Part shown: positions 24,749 to 34,329 of the stretch, in pieces
Position numbering within the stretch: position 1 is the first letter of the stretch
How the letters are laid out: each line of letters opens with the position of its first letter
From: JBCAXA01 sp038534295
Lineage (GTDB): Bacteria; Pseudomonadota; Gammaproteobacteria; Steroidobacterales; Woeseiaceae
Length of the DNA: 64,000 nucleotides
Direction: 5' to 3'
Assembly: GCA_038534295.1 (NCBI GenBank)
Contig: JBCAXA010000004.1
Span: 124,001 to 188,000 of the forward strand
Notes under the pieces: generated by a model
The model's database searches: none
What the model was told of the DNA's origin: nothing
Seen by the model: only the letters and a program-made list of their open reading frames with translations
Translations under genes and position numbers: made by a program

Positions 24749-25831
24749 TTGGCGACGATTCACTGCGTGCACGGGTTTTGCTACTTGCCAGAATTGAGTC
24801 CGGCCATAGCCGCACGTACACCGCGCATCGCATTAGGCGACTTCCCGACGCCGGTTTCCGCCATTCGCACGCCCGCTGGAACGGTTTTCGTCAAACACGA
24901 CGAGCAAGCCCACCCACGCTACGGTGGTAACAAGCTACGCAAGCTCGAGTTTCTGTTGGCCGACGCCATCGCACGCGAGCGTCGCGTCATCGCAACCTTT
25001 GGCGCTGCCGGCTCGAACCATGCGCTCGCGACGGCACTGCACGGCAAAGCGCTCGGTCTCAGAACCATCGCCTTTCTGTCTCGGCAAGCGCGAACGCCGG
25101 CGACGTCTGCGACACTCGCGGCGCACGTCAAGTTGGGTACGCGTCTTACCTACCTTGGTCACGGCGGCGAGCGACGACGGACGCTGCGCGAGACGTTGCG
25201 ACCGCTGCATGGCAACGTTGCCGTCATCCCGATGGGTGGCTCGTCGTGGTTGGGCGTACTTGGTTTCATCGCCGCCGCCGCCGAACTTCGCGCACAAGTC
25301 GCTGCCGGCGCGCTCCCGATGCCGACACGCATCGTTTTACCTTTGGGCACAATGAGCACGGCGATTGGCCTTGCGCTGGGGCTCGCGCTAGCGCGCTTGC
25401 CGGTGCGGGTCACCGCGGTACGCGTCGTCGATAGCAGCATCGCCAATCCGGAGCGCTTGCGCCGACTAGGCGATGCTTGGAGCGGACGATTGACGCAAAT
25501 CGACCCGCAGCTCGATTGCGGATCGTGGTGGCAACGCATTGACATTGATGAGTCGCAGTTTGGCAAAGGCTACGCGAAACCAACCGCTGCGAGTCGCGCC
25601 GCGCTCGACGTCGCCGCCAATGCCGGACTCACCCTCGAGAACACTTACAGCGGTAAGGCGTTCGCGGCGCTGCTGGCAACGCTCGCCGACGCAGGCGGGC
25701 CAACCCTTTTTTGGAACACCTATGCCGGTAAGACGCCGTCATTGCCGAGCTATGGCGTATCGCCGACGGTTGTCCCGGCCGAACTCGCTTATTTGTCGTC
25801 CGGCGGCTCCGACGGCTTGTCCGTCGGTTGA
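24749..25831 (+). CDS. PLP-dependent enzyme, ACC-deaminase / D-cysteine desulfhydrase type
   Basis: A 360-residue tryptophan-synthase-beta-fold PLP enzyme. The lysine that forms the Schiff base is in GGNKLRKLEFLL (about residues 59-70), and FGAAGSNHALATALHGKALG and LPLGTMSTAIGLALGL are the other typical blocks. Relatives remove amine from 1-aminocyclopropane-1-carboxylate or H2S from D-cysteine; the substrate cannot be set here. The start is uncertain: TTG 24749 as written, or a GTG six codons later, since the conserved part begins at about LGDFPTP. Its 3-prime end overlaps a small minus-strand ORF. Confidence 0.9.
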   Translation: MATIHCVHGFCYLPELSPAIAARTPRIALGDFPTPVSAIRTPAGTVFVKHDEQAHPRYGGNKLRKLEFLLADAIARERRVIATFGAAGSNHALATALHGKALGLRTIAFLSRQARTPATSATLAAHVKLGTRLTYLGHGGERRRTLRETLRPLHGNVAVIPMGGSSWLGVLGFIAAAAELRAQVAAGALPMPTRIVLPLGTMSTAIGLALGLALARLPVRVTAVRVVDSSIANPERLRRLGDAWSGRLTQIDPQLDCGSWWQRIDIDESQFGKGYAKPTAASRAALDVAANAGLTLENTYSGKAFAALLATLADAGGPTLFWNTYAGKTPSLPSYGVSPTVVPAELAYLSSGGSDGLSVG

Positions 25832-25917
25832 GACGGGGGCGGGCGTTTGTCCGGCTCGTCCGCCTCGCGTCTTTTTCGCTCGATTTCCTCGAGCATGACT
25901 TTCAACCAGTCACGCAC
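25789..25917 (-). CDS. 42-residue charged, proline-rich ORF
   Basis: GTG 25917 starts seven bases behind the M1 peptidase stop on the same strand and gives MRDWLKVMLEEIERKRREAD, then a Pro/Lys/Asp tail (RPPPSQP, PSEPPDDK). An amphipathic N-terminal helix with disordered tail is suggested. It overlaps the 3-prime end of the opposite PLP enzyme gene by 43 bases. Real translation is plausible as a tail gene of the peptidase operon, but no family is recognised and the ribosome site is weak. Confidence 0.4.
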   Translation of the reverse strand: MRDWLKVMLEEIERKRREADEPDKRPPPSQPTDKPSEPPDDK

Positions 25918-25923
25918 AGCGGG

Positions 25924-27777
25924 CTACGAGGTCTCCGGGAAGACTATTCGTTCGTTGACGGTAATCGTCAGCGGGTGATAACCGGGTTTGGCGCGCAAAA
26001 ACACGTCGCGTGCAAATTCGGCACCGGCTTCGGTGCGCATGAGTTCGGTGTACAACGGTCGCACGAGTTTGTTGCGGCCAATCGTCAGTAGGTACTCCTC
26101 GAGACGCGGCCAAGCAGGTCGATAGTCGTTGCGGATGGCCATCTTCAACCAGCTGTGCGCAATCTCATTGTTGCCGGCGGTCGTGAGCTCGAACGCGGCG
26201 TCGAGCTCGGCAAGCTGTTCGGCGGAGAGCTGCTCCGGCAAGTTGTTGAGAAAGTACAACCAGTCTTGCGTCGACCAATCGGCCGTGTCGATGCTCTCCG
26301 CAGCCAGCGACCCAGCCAGGAAGCCAGCGCGCGCATCGTCAATCCGGGTAAACACGTCGGCGGACGGCAAGACCGCGAGGTCCGGCAGTCCCGGTGTAAA
26401 TATCCAACGTTCGAGCTCAGACCGCGATACTCGGCCCGGATACTTCGCCAGCAGATGCTCATCGACGTAAGCGAGAAAATCCTCCGTCGCAATGCTGCGA
26501 AACGCGAAGTGGTCGAAATAGTCGGTCAAGAACCGGTTCATCGTATCCCGTCCAAACGCGCGGTCGAGCCAAACCAGCATCAGGCGACCTTTTTCGTACG
26601 GCACCTGTGAGAAAACGAGATCCGGATCCTCTCCCGTCAGATCGACGGCAAGGTGCTGCATTTCGGGCGCCAGGGTCGCGAAATTCGCGATCAGATCTTC
26701 ATAGCCAAGACGCTCTTCCATGCGGCGGCGGCGCTCGCCGTAGACCGCTTCCATGATGCGCGCCTCGAGGAACACCGTGAAACCTTCGTTCAACCAAAGG
26801 TCCCGCCAACTCGAATTGGTCACGAGGTTGCCGGACCAACTGTGCGCGAGTTCGTGCGCAATCAGCGCAACCAGGCTGCGGTCACCGGCAAGCACGGTTG
26901 GCGTGATAAACGAGAGTCGCGGGTTTTCCATACCGCCGAACGGAAACGACGGCGGCAAAATCAACAGGTCGTAGCGACCCCACCGGTACGGACCAAATAG
27001 CTGCTCGCTAACCTCGAGCATTCGCTCGGTGTCGGCAAACTCGTGCGCTGCGCTCGCCAGCACGCTCGGTTCGGCAAAGACCCCGGTCCGCTCGCCGATC
27101 GCGCGAAACTCCAGATCGCCGGCGGCAATGGCGAGCAAATACGACGGAATGGGCTGCGGCATGTCAAACGTATAACGGCCGGACTCAAGATCAACCTCTG
27201 CGCTGCCCGCTCCCATGACGGCGCGAATACCCGGCGGGGTTCGCACTTCAGCGGTAAACGGAAATCGGACGGCAGGCGTGTCCTGTAAGGGTACCCAGCT
27301 GCGCGCGTGAATCGCCTGCGACTGCGAAAACAAGAACGGCAATTCGCCACCGGCCGTCTGCCGCGGCGACAGCCACTGCAGGCCGCTGGCCTCAGGCCGA
27401 CTCTCGTAGTTGATACGCAAACGAAACTGTCGTGGCGCCCGCGCCGGTACGTCGATCGTCAACGGCCGACCGAGAATCGGGTCGGCGGCACCGAGCTCGA
27501 ACGGCAAGCGTTCCCAGCGCTTGCCTTTTGCGTACTCGACCGACCGAATAACCAGCGATCGCGTATCGAGGACCAGCGCCGAGCGCTCCGCCGACAGTCG
27601 CTCAAACTCGATCTCGGCAAAGCCCGTTAAGATCGACTGCTCGAAGTCGACCGCCAGGTCGAGATGCAGGCGCTGCTGACGATAGTCCGCGATGTTGGCG
27701 TACGAATGTACGTCCGCGAGTACCGGCATGGCGTGCAGCAAGACACATGCTGCTGTCAGCGACAAAAAAGATTTCAC
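25924..27777 (-). CDS. M1-family metallopeptidase, LTA4-hydrolase-like
   Basis: A 617-residue secreted zinc aminopeptidase with signal peptide (FLSLTAACVLLHAMPVLA). The zinc site HExxH-x18-E is visible as HELAHSWSGN and LNEGFTVFLE, preceded by the substrate-binding GGMENPR variant of GAMEN. The C-terminal portion is of the leukotriene-A4-hydrolase-like ARM type with a KGRLMLVWLD helix. It trims N-terminal residues from peptides in the periplasm. GTG 27777 fits the ribosome site GGAG at the end of the L,D-transpeptidase gene; a longer upstream reading overlaps that gene. Confidence 0.93.
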   Translation of the reverse strand: MKSFLSLTAACVLLHAMPVLADVHSYANIADYRQQRLHLDLAVDFEQSILTGFAEIEFERLSAERSALVLDTRSLVIRSVEYAKGKRWERLPFELGAADPILGRPLTIDVPARAPRQFRLRINYESRPEASGLQWLSPRQTAGGELPFLFSQSQAIHARSWVPLQDTPAVRFPFTAEVRTPPGIRAVMGAGSAEVDLESGRYTFDMPQPIPSYLLAIAAGDLEFRAIGERTGVFAEPSVLASAAHEFADTERMLEVSEQLFGPYRWGRYDLLILPPSFPFGGMENPRLSFITPTVLAGDRSLVALIAHELAHSWSGNLVTNSSWRDLWLNEGFTVFLEARIMEAVYGERRRRMEERLGYEDLIANFATLAPEMQHLAVDLTGEDPDLVFSQVPYEKGRLMLVWLDRAFGRDTMNRFLTDYFDHFAFRSIATEDFLAYVDEHLLAKYPGRVSRSELERWIFTPGLPDLAVLPSADVFTRIDDARAGFLAGSLAAESIDTADWSTQDWLYFLNNLPEQLSAEQLAELDAAFELTTAGNNEIAHSWLKMAIRNDYRPAWPRLEEYLLTIGRNKLVRPLYTELMRTEAGAEFARDVFLRAKPGYHPLTITVNERIVFPETS

Positions 27778-27781
27778 AGGT

Positions 27782-29029
27782 CTAGTCTCCGGCATTTGGC
27801 GAAATGGCTTCTGCCTCGTCCGCCAGGGCCATGGCTTCGGCAACTTCGTCGTCCGACAGCGGATTGTCGACAACAACGTTGTTCGCAACCAAACGCGGCC
27901 AGCGTTCGTCCGGCGCCCGCTCGGTGTCGGTCGTCACGACAGTCGCGAGTCCGCTGCCCTCAGCGATCAATGCGTTGATCCGCGCAGACACGCGCTGCAA
28001 CTGCACGCCATCGGCGAGCGACTCTAGCTTGTCGGTAATTGGTGCATGCAGTGTGCCGGCGTCGCGCTCGTCGTCCTCGAGGGCCGGATACGCCTGCACG
28101 ACCAGATCGTCTCCGTCATGCGCCGCCAAGAGCGGTTGATTGACGATGTGCACCGGAGTGCCCAACCCGACAGCACCGTACAGCGCTTCAATGTGTTCCG
28201 GATACAAGCGCACGCAACCGTGGCTGACGCGCATGCCGACGCCGTACGGTTGATTGGTGCCGTGGATCAAATACCCCTCGAGATCGAGCTTCAGTACGCG
28301 GTGACCCAACGGATTGTCAGGCCCGGGCGGAACCACCGCCGGCAGAGGATCGCCCATGGCCCGGTGTTCCTCGCGCACCGAGCGTGGCACATACCAGGTC
28401 GGATTTTCCGCTTTAGCAATGACTTTTGACGAACCGACCGGCGTTGCCCAGCCCACTCGGCCGATTCCGATCGGGTACGTGATGACGCGCTGCGCCTCGC
28501 CAGCAGCAGGCGTCGGGTAATAGAAAAGTCTTTTCGCCGCAATGTTGAGCACGACCCCCTCGCGCGGCGCGTCGGGCAATACAAAGCGCGTCGGCAACAG
28601 GATCGGCGTTGCGTCGCCCGGCAACCACGGGTCGACACCCGGATTGGCGTTAGCGAGCTCGTCGTAGCCAAGCCCAAATGTTCGAGCGATGTCCGAAAAC
28701 GTGTTCTCCGATCGGCTCCGAACAACCTGCAGTTCGCCGACGACGTTCTGCTCTGCCGATGCCAGCACGAATTCCAAGGCAATCAACGGTTCCCGTTCGC
28801 TGCCGGTAGACAAATAATTTGCCCACGCGGACACCTCAGCTTCTGTGTCGGTCGGCGACTCCTCGGCGCGAATGACGAGCGTCGGGGCCGTAGCAGGCCG
28901 AGGCGCTCGCGCCGAATCGTCCGGTCCGCTGGCTGCCTCGCCAAGTTCGAGCGGCCGATGCGCAACGCACGCCGCACTTACGACGATAAGCAGTGTTAGT
29001 GTCGACCGACCAAACAATCGATAAAGCAT
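27782..29029 (-). CDS. L,D-transpeptidase lipoprotein with LysM domain
   Basis: A 415-residue lipoprotein: lipobox VVSAAC near residue 21, a LysM-like peptidoglycan-binding stretch at about residues 100-155 (SENTFSDIARTFGLGYDELAN), and a YkuD catalytic domain with HGTNQPYGVG and SHGCVRLYP, carrying the catalytic Cys. It makes 3-3 crosslinks or attaches proteins to peptidoglycan. ErfK/YbiS-like, with a long acidic tail. Seven bases separate it from the M13 gene and four from the M1 gene, so a tightly packed operon. Confidence 0.95.
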   Translation of the reverse strand: MLYRLFGRSTLTLLIVVSAACVAHRPLELGEAASGPDDSARAPRPATAPTLVIRAEESPTDTEAEVSAWANYLSTGSEREPLIALEFVLASAEQNVVGELQVVRSRSENTFSDIARTFGLGYDELANANPGVDPWLPGDATPILLPTRFVLPDAPREGVVLNIAAKRLFYYPTPAAGEAQRVITYPIGIGRVGWATPVGSSKVIAKAENPTWYVPRSVREEHRAMGDPLPAVVPPGPDNPLGHRVLKLDLEGYLIHGTNQPYGVGMRVSHGCVRLYPEHIEALYGAVGLGTPVHIVNQPLLAAHDGDDLVVQAYPALEDDERDAGTLHAPITDKLESLADGVQLQRVSARINALIAEGSGLATVVTTDTERAPDERWPRLVANNVVVDNPLSDDEVAEAMALADEAEAISPNAGD

Positions 29030-29036
29030 AGGCTAG

Positions 29037-31079
29037 CTACCAGATTCTGACGCGCTGCTCGGGCGGAAGGTAGAGCGCGTCGTCCTCATCCACGTTGAAC
29101 GCATCATAAAACGCATCGATATTGCGAACGATTCCGTTGACTCGATACTCCGACGGCGAGTGGGGGTCGACCAGCAGGCGCCGCTCGAGTTCATTGTCGC
29201 GGTATTTGCGCCGCCACACTTGGCTGTAGCCCATGAAGAATCGCTGCGCCGCCGTGTAGCCATCGACGACCGGTCCCGGCTCGCCATTCAAGGACTTCTG
29301 GTATGCCTGAAAAGCGACTGTGACACCAGAAAGATCACCGATGTTCTCGCCAAGCGTGAATCGACCGTTGACAAACTTGCCCGGCAGCGGCTCGAACGCA
29401 TCGTATTGCCGCACCAGTCCCTCAGCGCGTTGCTGAAACTCCTCGTTGTCTGCATCGGTCCACCAGTTTCGCAACAGTCCACTACCGTCGGTTTTGCGGC
29501 CTTGATCGTCAAATCCGTGGCTAATCTCGTGACCGATGACGGCACCGATTGCGCCGTAATTGACGGCGTCGTCCGCGTCGACATTAAAAAACGGAGGCTG
29601 CAGTATCGCCGCTGGAAAAACGATCTCGTTCATTGTCGGACTGTAATACGCGTTGACCGTTTGCGGCGTCATGAACCACTCGCCACGATCAACGGGTCCG
29701 CCAAGTTTGGCGAGCTCGCGGTCGGCTTCAAACCGCACGGCGCGAGCAACGTTGCCATAGAGCTCGCGAGGATCGATTGCCAATCCGCCGTAATTGCGCC
29801 ATTCATCCGGATAGCCAATTTTGACGTTGAACTGCGCGAGTTTCTCTCGCGCCTCGCGCTTGGTCTCCGGACTCATCCAGTCGAGATCGTCGATGCCGTC
29901 GCGGAATGCACTGGTCAAATTTTCGACCAGCTCGTCCATACGAGCCTTGGCCTCGGGCCGGAAATGCCGTTCAACGTAAACCTTGCCGACAATCTCACCC
30001 ATCAACGCGTCGACCGACTGCACCGCCCGCTTCCAACGCGGTCGCGGCGACTCGACGCCCGAGAGTCGCTGGCGATTGAACGCAAAATGCGCCTCGGCAA
30101 ACGGCTCCGACAGATAAGGCGCCGCTTCGTTAATCAGTCTGAGCGTCAGGTAGGTTTTCCAAACGTCGAGCGGCGTCGCTGCGGCAATGTTGGAGAATCG
30201 CTCGAAATAGCTCGGTTGGCGAACGTTGAAAGCAGTTTGCTCTGCCAAGCCGGCCGCGGCGAACAGACCCGGCATATCCAAGCCGTTGATCAGCGCAGCG
30301 ATCTCATCGCGGCTCATCTTGTTGTAAGTCTTGTCGCGATCGCGCGATTCGGTTCGTGACCATTGCGCGCGTGCGAGTTCGGTTTCGAAGAACATCACCT
30401 CGCGCAGTCGTTTCTCGTCAACCTTGCGTCCAGCGAGATCGAGCAACCGATCGAGGTATTGAAGGTAGTCGTCCCGCAGCGCCAACGATTGCTCGTCGTT
30501 GGTGAGGTAATAGTCGCGATCGGGCAACCCCAGCCCAGATTGCGTGAGGTTCAACAAATACTCGTCTGGCTTGCGATAGTCCTGACCCACCCAGACGCCG
30601 ACGGGCGTGCGGGTGGGAATTCGCAGTGCGTGGCCGAGATATTGCGCCAGCTTGCGCCGACTGCTGATGTTGTCGATGCGCGCCAGTTCTTCGGCGACGG
30701 GCTCGATACCTAGCTCGTTCGCGCGCTCTACGTCCATGAAGCTCAGATAGAAGTCGCCGATCTTGCGTTGCTCCGAGCCCGCCGGCGCATTGGCCTCTGC
30801 CGCCTCGACGATGATGTCGCGCAGCCGCTCGTCCGACTGGTCGGCGAGCATCGTAAACGAGCCGTAGTTGGACTTGTCGACCGGGATGTCGGTCGTGGCA
30901 AGCCAGCGGCCATTGACGAATTGGAAGAGACTGTCCTGGGGCCGGACGGATTCATCGAAACCGCGGTAGTCGAGTCCGGATTCGATATCGAGCTCGGGCG
31001 GCGGCAGCGAGACGGGCGAGAATGCGCACCCGGCAGCCAAAATAGCCGCAGCCATGAACGTCATAAGGAATCGATGCAT
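29037..31079 (-). CDS. M13 (neprilysin/PepO) metallopeptidase lipoprotein
   Basis: A 680-residue zinc endopeptidase with lipoprotein signal (lipobox LAAGC). The active site is VIGHEISHGFDDQGR (HExxH), the third ligand context is GENIGDLSGV, and the substrate-binding NAYYSP motif lies before it. M13 enzymes cleave oligopeptides below about 5 kDa. Unlike most bacterial PepO it is lipid-anchored, placing it in the periplasm. ATG 31079. It heads the M13, L,D-transpeptidase, M1 set and lies 54 bases behind the methyltransferase gene. Confidence 0.95.
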   Translation of the reverse strand: MHRFLMTFMAAAILAAGCAFSPVSLPPPELDIESGLDYRGFDESVRPQDSLFQFVNGRWLATTDIPVDKSNYGSFTMLADQSDERLRDIIVEAAEANAPAGSEQRKIGDFYLSFMDVERANELGIEPVAEELARIDNISSRRKLAQYLGHALRIPTRTPVGVWVGQDYRKPDEYLLNLTQSGLGLPDRDYYLTNDEQSLALRDDYLQYLDRLLDLAGRKVDEKRLREVMFFETELARAQWSRTESRDRDKTYNKMSRDEIAALINGLDMPGLFAAAGLAEQTAFNVRQPSYFERFSNIAAATPLDVWKTYLTLRLINEAAPYLSEPFAEAHFAFNRQRLSGVESPRPRWKRAVQSVDALMGEIVGKVYVERHFRPEAKARMDELVENLTSAFRDGIDDLDWMSPETKREAREKLAQFNVKIGYPDEWRNYGGLAIDPRELYGNVARAVRFEADRELAKLGGPVDRGEWFMTPQTVNAYYSPTMNEIVFPAAILQPPFFNVDADDAVNYGAIGAVIGHEISHGFDDQGRKTDGSGLLRNWWTDADNEEFQQRAEGLVRQYDAFEPLPGKFVNGRFTLGENIGDLSGVTVAFQAYQKSLNGEPGPVVDGYTAAQRFFMGYSQVWRRKYRDNELERRLLVDPHSPSEYRVNGIVRNIDAFYDAFNVDEDDALYLPPEQRVRIW

Positions 31080-31133
31080 CGCGCGGTGAACTCCGGATAG
31101 CGCAGCTTGCGTCGGCCGATCAGGCCGAAAAGA

Positions 31134-31883
31134 TTAGACTTTTTGCGCTGCGATCACCACCAACGGCCAGCGCACGACGGCCGTCGGCGTGGGCCAACGA
31201 TTTTTGAGATCTACCGCAACGCGGGCCAACGGGTCGGTGCCGGTCGCTTCGCGGGCGCGACGCAGTGCCGACCATGTGGCGAGGTAGCCGAGCATTTGTT
31301 CGGCGGTCCACTCCGCCGTCATGACGAACTCGGGTGGCATGAGTTTCGTGCCAGGCAGCGAGATGTCGGCGTAACCGCGATCGACGAGTCGTCGCTCGTC
31401 AGGCCAAAAGTCGCCGAGTAGATCAACAAATAGGTGCTCAATCAGTGGATCGACAGCACCACTCACCTTACAGAGTTGATACGACCATGCGACGAGTACG
31501 CCACCCGGCTGCAACACTCGCCACGCTTCGGCAAAAAACGCCGGGCTAGCGAACCAATGCAGCGCCTGAGCAACCGTGACTAACGAACAGCTTGCATCGC
31601 CCAGGCCTGACGCCGTCGCGTCCGCAACGCGGAACTCGACGCCCGGCAGCGGCGCGGCGGCATTGATCTGCCGCGCACTGGCATCGGTTGCAACGATATC
31701 GCTGAATTTGTTGGCAAGACCCGCGGTTGCCTGACCCGATCCGCAGGCGCAATCCCAGACTCGACCGACTGGTGCGAGCGACGCAAGATACTCGTATAGA
31801 TCCGGCGGATAGTGCGGTCGGAACGCGGCGTAGCCCGAAGCGCCCTGACCAAAGTGATCAGCGAATGACGCTGTGGCGATCAA
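31134..31883 (-). CDS. Class I SAM-dependent methyltransferase
   Basis: A 249-residue protein with the Rossmann methyltransferase motif I VWDCACGSGQATAGLA (about residues 42-57) and a motif IV-like SLVTVAQALHWFASPAF. The pattern DHFGQGASGYAAFRPHYP resembles ubiquinone/menaquinone-type or arsenite-like methyltransferases of the UbiE group, with HW in place of a D. Substrate unknown. ATG 31883 overlaps the M48 peptidase stop by four bases (ATGA), so the two are coupled. Confidence 0.9.
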   Translation of the reverse strand: MIATASFADHFGQGASGYAAFRPHYPPDLYEYLASLAPVGRVWDCACGSGQATAGLANKFSDIVATDASARQINAAAPLPGVEFRVADATASGLGDASCSLVTVAQALHWFASPAFFAEAWRVLQPGGVLVAWSYQLCKVSGAVDPLIEHLFVDLLGDFWPDERRLVDRGYADISLPGTKLMPPEFVMTAEWTAEQMLGYLATWSALRRAREATGTDPLARVAVDLKNRWPTPTAVVRWPLVVIAAQKV

Positions 31884-32800
31884 GGCGCGGTATCGGCCTC
31901 ATTGAGTTCTTTCTCGGAACCTGGCTCGAGCATTGACTCTTCGCCGCTGGTCTCTTTTTCTGCCGGCACGAGCAGGTACTCAGGCGTCTGACAATCCGGA
32001 TTGAGCCCACGTGCCTTGGCGTCGTTGTACAGCGGCAGCGTTGTTTCGAGCTGGCCGATCAAGTTTTCGATACGCGTGTCGGGCGCCGGATGCGTCATGA
32101 GCAGCTCAGGCGGCAGCTCTTTGTTGCCTGATGCCATGTTCTTCCAAAGCGGAATCGACTCGCGCGGATCGAACCCGGCGTTGGCCATGTATCGGAGACC
32201 GACGACGTCAGCCTCTGCCTCGTGGGCTCGGCTGAACGGCAGCATGAAACCGAGCTGCGCGGCATACCCCAGCGCGGTATAGGTAGCTCGCGCGGCGTTA
32301 TAGCTGGGAGCGCCCCCGGCGACAACGGCGCCGGCCACGGCCACACCATACTGCGAGACTTTCTGATTTGACTGCCGCTCCAACGGATGGTTGGCAATCT
32401 CGTGAGCGACCTCGTGGCCGAGCACGGCTGCGAGCTGGTGCTGGTTTCGTGCGGCCTGAAAAATGCCGGTGTAAACGACGATCTTACCGCCCGGCCAGAC
32501 GAAGGCGTTGGTCTGCGGCACGTCGACGATCAGGAGCTCCCAATCCCTGGCGTTGAATTCCTTTTCGGGGATCTGATCGAGGATGTTGTTGGTTACACAG
32601 GTAACGTAGTCGATCGTCGGGCCGTGCGTAACGGACGGCGCTTCTTTCTTAAATTCGCGGAATGCCCAGCGCCCCTGCGCGTCAAGATCGCGTTTCGAGC
32701 CAATGAGCACCTGCGGTCGGCCTGTCGGAGACGTTGAACAGGCGCTGGTCGCGATAAGGGCGGCCGTGACAAACAGCGAGAGGAGCAACTTACGCAGCAT
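31880..32800 (-). CDS. M48-family metalloprotease lipoprotein, LoiP-like
   Basis: A 306-residue lipoprotein (lipobox ATSAC) with an M48 zinc peptidase domain: LGHEVAHEIANH and the downstream EAEADVVGLRYMANAGF supplying the third ligand. LoiP and BepA of this group act on unfolded outer-membrane proteins in the periplasm. ATG 32800 (MLRKLLLSLF) is chosen because the signal peptide starts there; the longer in-frame extension has no signal. The C-terminal tail is acidic (SGEESML, DTAP end). Confidence 0.94.
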   Translation of the reverse strand: MLRKLLLSLFVTAALIATSACSTSPTGRPQVLIGSKRDLDAQGRWAFREFKKEAPSVTHGPTIDYVTCVTNNILDQIPEKEFNARDWELLIVDVPQTNAFVWPGGKIVVYTGIFQAARNQHQLAAVLGHEVAHEIANHPLERQSNQKVSQYGVAVAGAVVAGGAPSYNAARATYTALGYAAQLGFMLPFSRAHEAEADVVGLRYMANAGFDPRESIPLWKNMASGNKELPPELLMTHPAPDTRIENLIGQLETTLPLYNDAKARGLNPDCQTPEYLLVPAEKETSGEESMLEPGSEKELNEADTAP

Positions 32801-32951
32801 GATCTTGGTTCCCGTAGCCGTTGGGCTGGTCGAGTCAGGAAAGACGGTACCTAATTCTCCGACCTCGACGCAACGCATGGAGTTCCGTTGATCTAGGCGG
32901 AGCGGCAGGCATCGGCTAGACTCCCTGCGGCTGATAACCCACTAAAATCTC

Positions 32952-33341
32952 ATGAAATTCGTCGCAATCGTCGCCGTTTTGAATCTGGCGAACTACATTC
33001 TTGTCCTGCTCTCTGTTGGGCGCGCGCGACGGATTTACGGCGTCCCTGCTCCGGCAACCACCGGCGCACCCGAGTTTGAGCGCGCTTTGCGTATTCAGCA
33101 AAACTCGCTCGAGCAGCTCATCGTCTTCGTACCGTCACTGTTTCTCTTTGCCACGTACATCGATCCAGTGGGTGCCGCGGCGCTGGGCCTGGTGTTTCTG
33201 ATAGGCCGCATCATCTACCAGCGTCGCTATTCGCGCGGCGAGAATCGAGGGCCAGGATTCCTGCTCGGGTTTGTCGCCAATATCGTGCTGTTGGCTGGCA
33301 CCCTCGCCGGCGTAATCTGGAACTTCTCAGAGCTGACCTAA
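32952..33341 (+). CDS. MAPEG-family membrane protein
   Basis: A 129-residue integral membrane protein with four helices and the MAPEG core ERALRIQQNSLEQLIVFVPSLF, close to the RxxxNxxE pattern of this family (glutathione and eicosanoid metabolism homologues). The bacterial members are poorly defined. Its 3-prime end overlaps the convergent SohB gene by 15 bases. Upstream region 32801-32951 is shared with the divergent M48 gene. Confidence 0.9.
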   Translation: MKFVAIVAVLNLANYILVLLSVGRARRIYGVPAPATTGAPEFERALRIQQNSLEQLIVFVPSLFLFATYIDPVGAAALGLVFLIGRIIYQRRYSRGENRGPGFLLGFVANIVLLAGTLAGVIWNFSELT

Positions 33342-34316
33342 GCCCAGCCGACCCAGCAGGCCGTCGGCCGCCTGCATCAATTTGCGACCCAGCGGCTGCT
33401 TCAGCCGGTAGTGCACCTTGTAGAGGTCGTAGTCGTCAACGCTCTTGGCGAGTAACTCGTCGCTGGTCGACAGCTCGTCGGCGAGTTTTAGATCGAGGGC
33501 GCGCGATCCGTACCAGTATTCGCCGGTGGCAACCGCGTCGATGTCGAGCTCTCGCCGATAGTCGGCAACCATGCTTTTGAAGAGCGTATGAATGTCTTCG
33601 AGCTCTTCACGCAGCTTGGCGCGATCTTCGTCGGTGTTGCGCCCGAACATTGTGACAGTGCGTTTGTGCTTGCCGGCCGTAATCTGCTCGAAGTCGACGC
33701 CGTGCTTGTCCAACAATCGATTGAAGTTCGGCAGCTGGGCGAGCACGCCGATTGAACCGAGGATGGCGAACGGCGCGGCCACGATGCGATTCGCAACGCA
33801 GGCCATCAAATAGCCGCCGCTGGCCGCTACTTTGTCGACAACGACGGTGAGCGGGATGCTGGCATCGCGCAAGCGTTTCAGCTGCGATGCGGCGAGCCCG
33901 TGTTCGTGTACGACGCCGCCTGAGTTTTCCAGGCGAACAATGACGTCATCTCCCTCATCGGCAGCAGCAATGACCGCACTCACCTCGTGGCGTAATGCAT
34001 CGGTAGCGCTCGCGCGTAAGTCACCCTTAAAGTCGATGACGAATCGCTTAGGTTTGGATTCCGTCGACTTCGAAGCGCTCTTCGCTTCCTGCTTACGCTG
34101 CTTGGATAGCGCCTTCGCGGCGGCCTTGTTTGCCATCGCGCGCTTCAGCGTGTCGCCAAGTCGGCGAAAATGCCGGTTTAGGTTTTCTACCTCCAGCGTA
34201 TCGGGTGCGGCCCCGCGCTTCGATGCGGCGACGATGATGCCGGCGATGGCCGCAACCGCCGCAACGACGGTGCCCGTCTTCGCCAGAAACAGGCCGTAAT
34301 CGTATAAGAACTCCAT
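33327..34316 (-). CDS. sohB: SohB-type signal-peptide peptidase, S49 family
   Basis: A 329-residue membrane protease: one N-terminal transmembrane anchor (TVVAAVAAIAGIIVA), a Lys-rich linker, then the S49 domain. The Ser nucleophile is in ASGGYLMACVANRI and the general base Lys in ITAGKHKR, with the family LENSGGVVHEHG upstream. SohB degrades signal peptides or membrane fragments. ATG 34316 (MEFLYDYGLFLAK) is chosen, since the longer frame reads as low complexity. LipA ends 13 bases upstream. Confidence 0.94.
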   Translation of the reverse strand: MEFLYDYGLFLAKTGTVVAAVAAIAGIIVAASKRGAAPDTLEVENLNRHFRRLGDTLKRAMANKAAAKALSKQRKQEAKSASKSTESKPKRFVIDFKGDLRASATDALRHEVSAVIAAADEGDDVIVRLENSGGVVHEHGLAASQLKRLRDASIPLTVVVDKVAASGGYLMACVANRIVAAPFAILGSIGVLAQLPNFNRLLDKHGVDFEQITAGKHKRTVTMFGRNTDEDRAKLREELEDIHTLFKSMVADYRRELDIDAVATGEYWYGSRALDLKLADELSTSDELLAKSVDDYDLYKVHYRLKQPLGRKLMQAADGLLGRLGLGQL

Positions 34317-34329
34317 CGATTTGCCGTGA

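Noticed and set aside
29160..30359. Plus-strand open frame of 399 codons inside the M13 peptidase gene
   Set aside because: Shadow of the lipoprotein peptidase, which has HExxH and other motifs.
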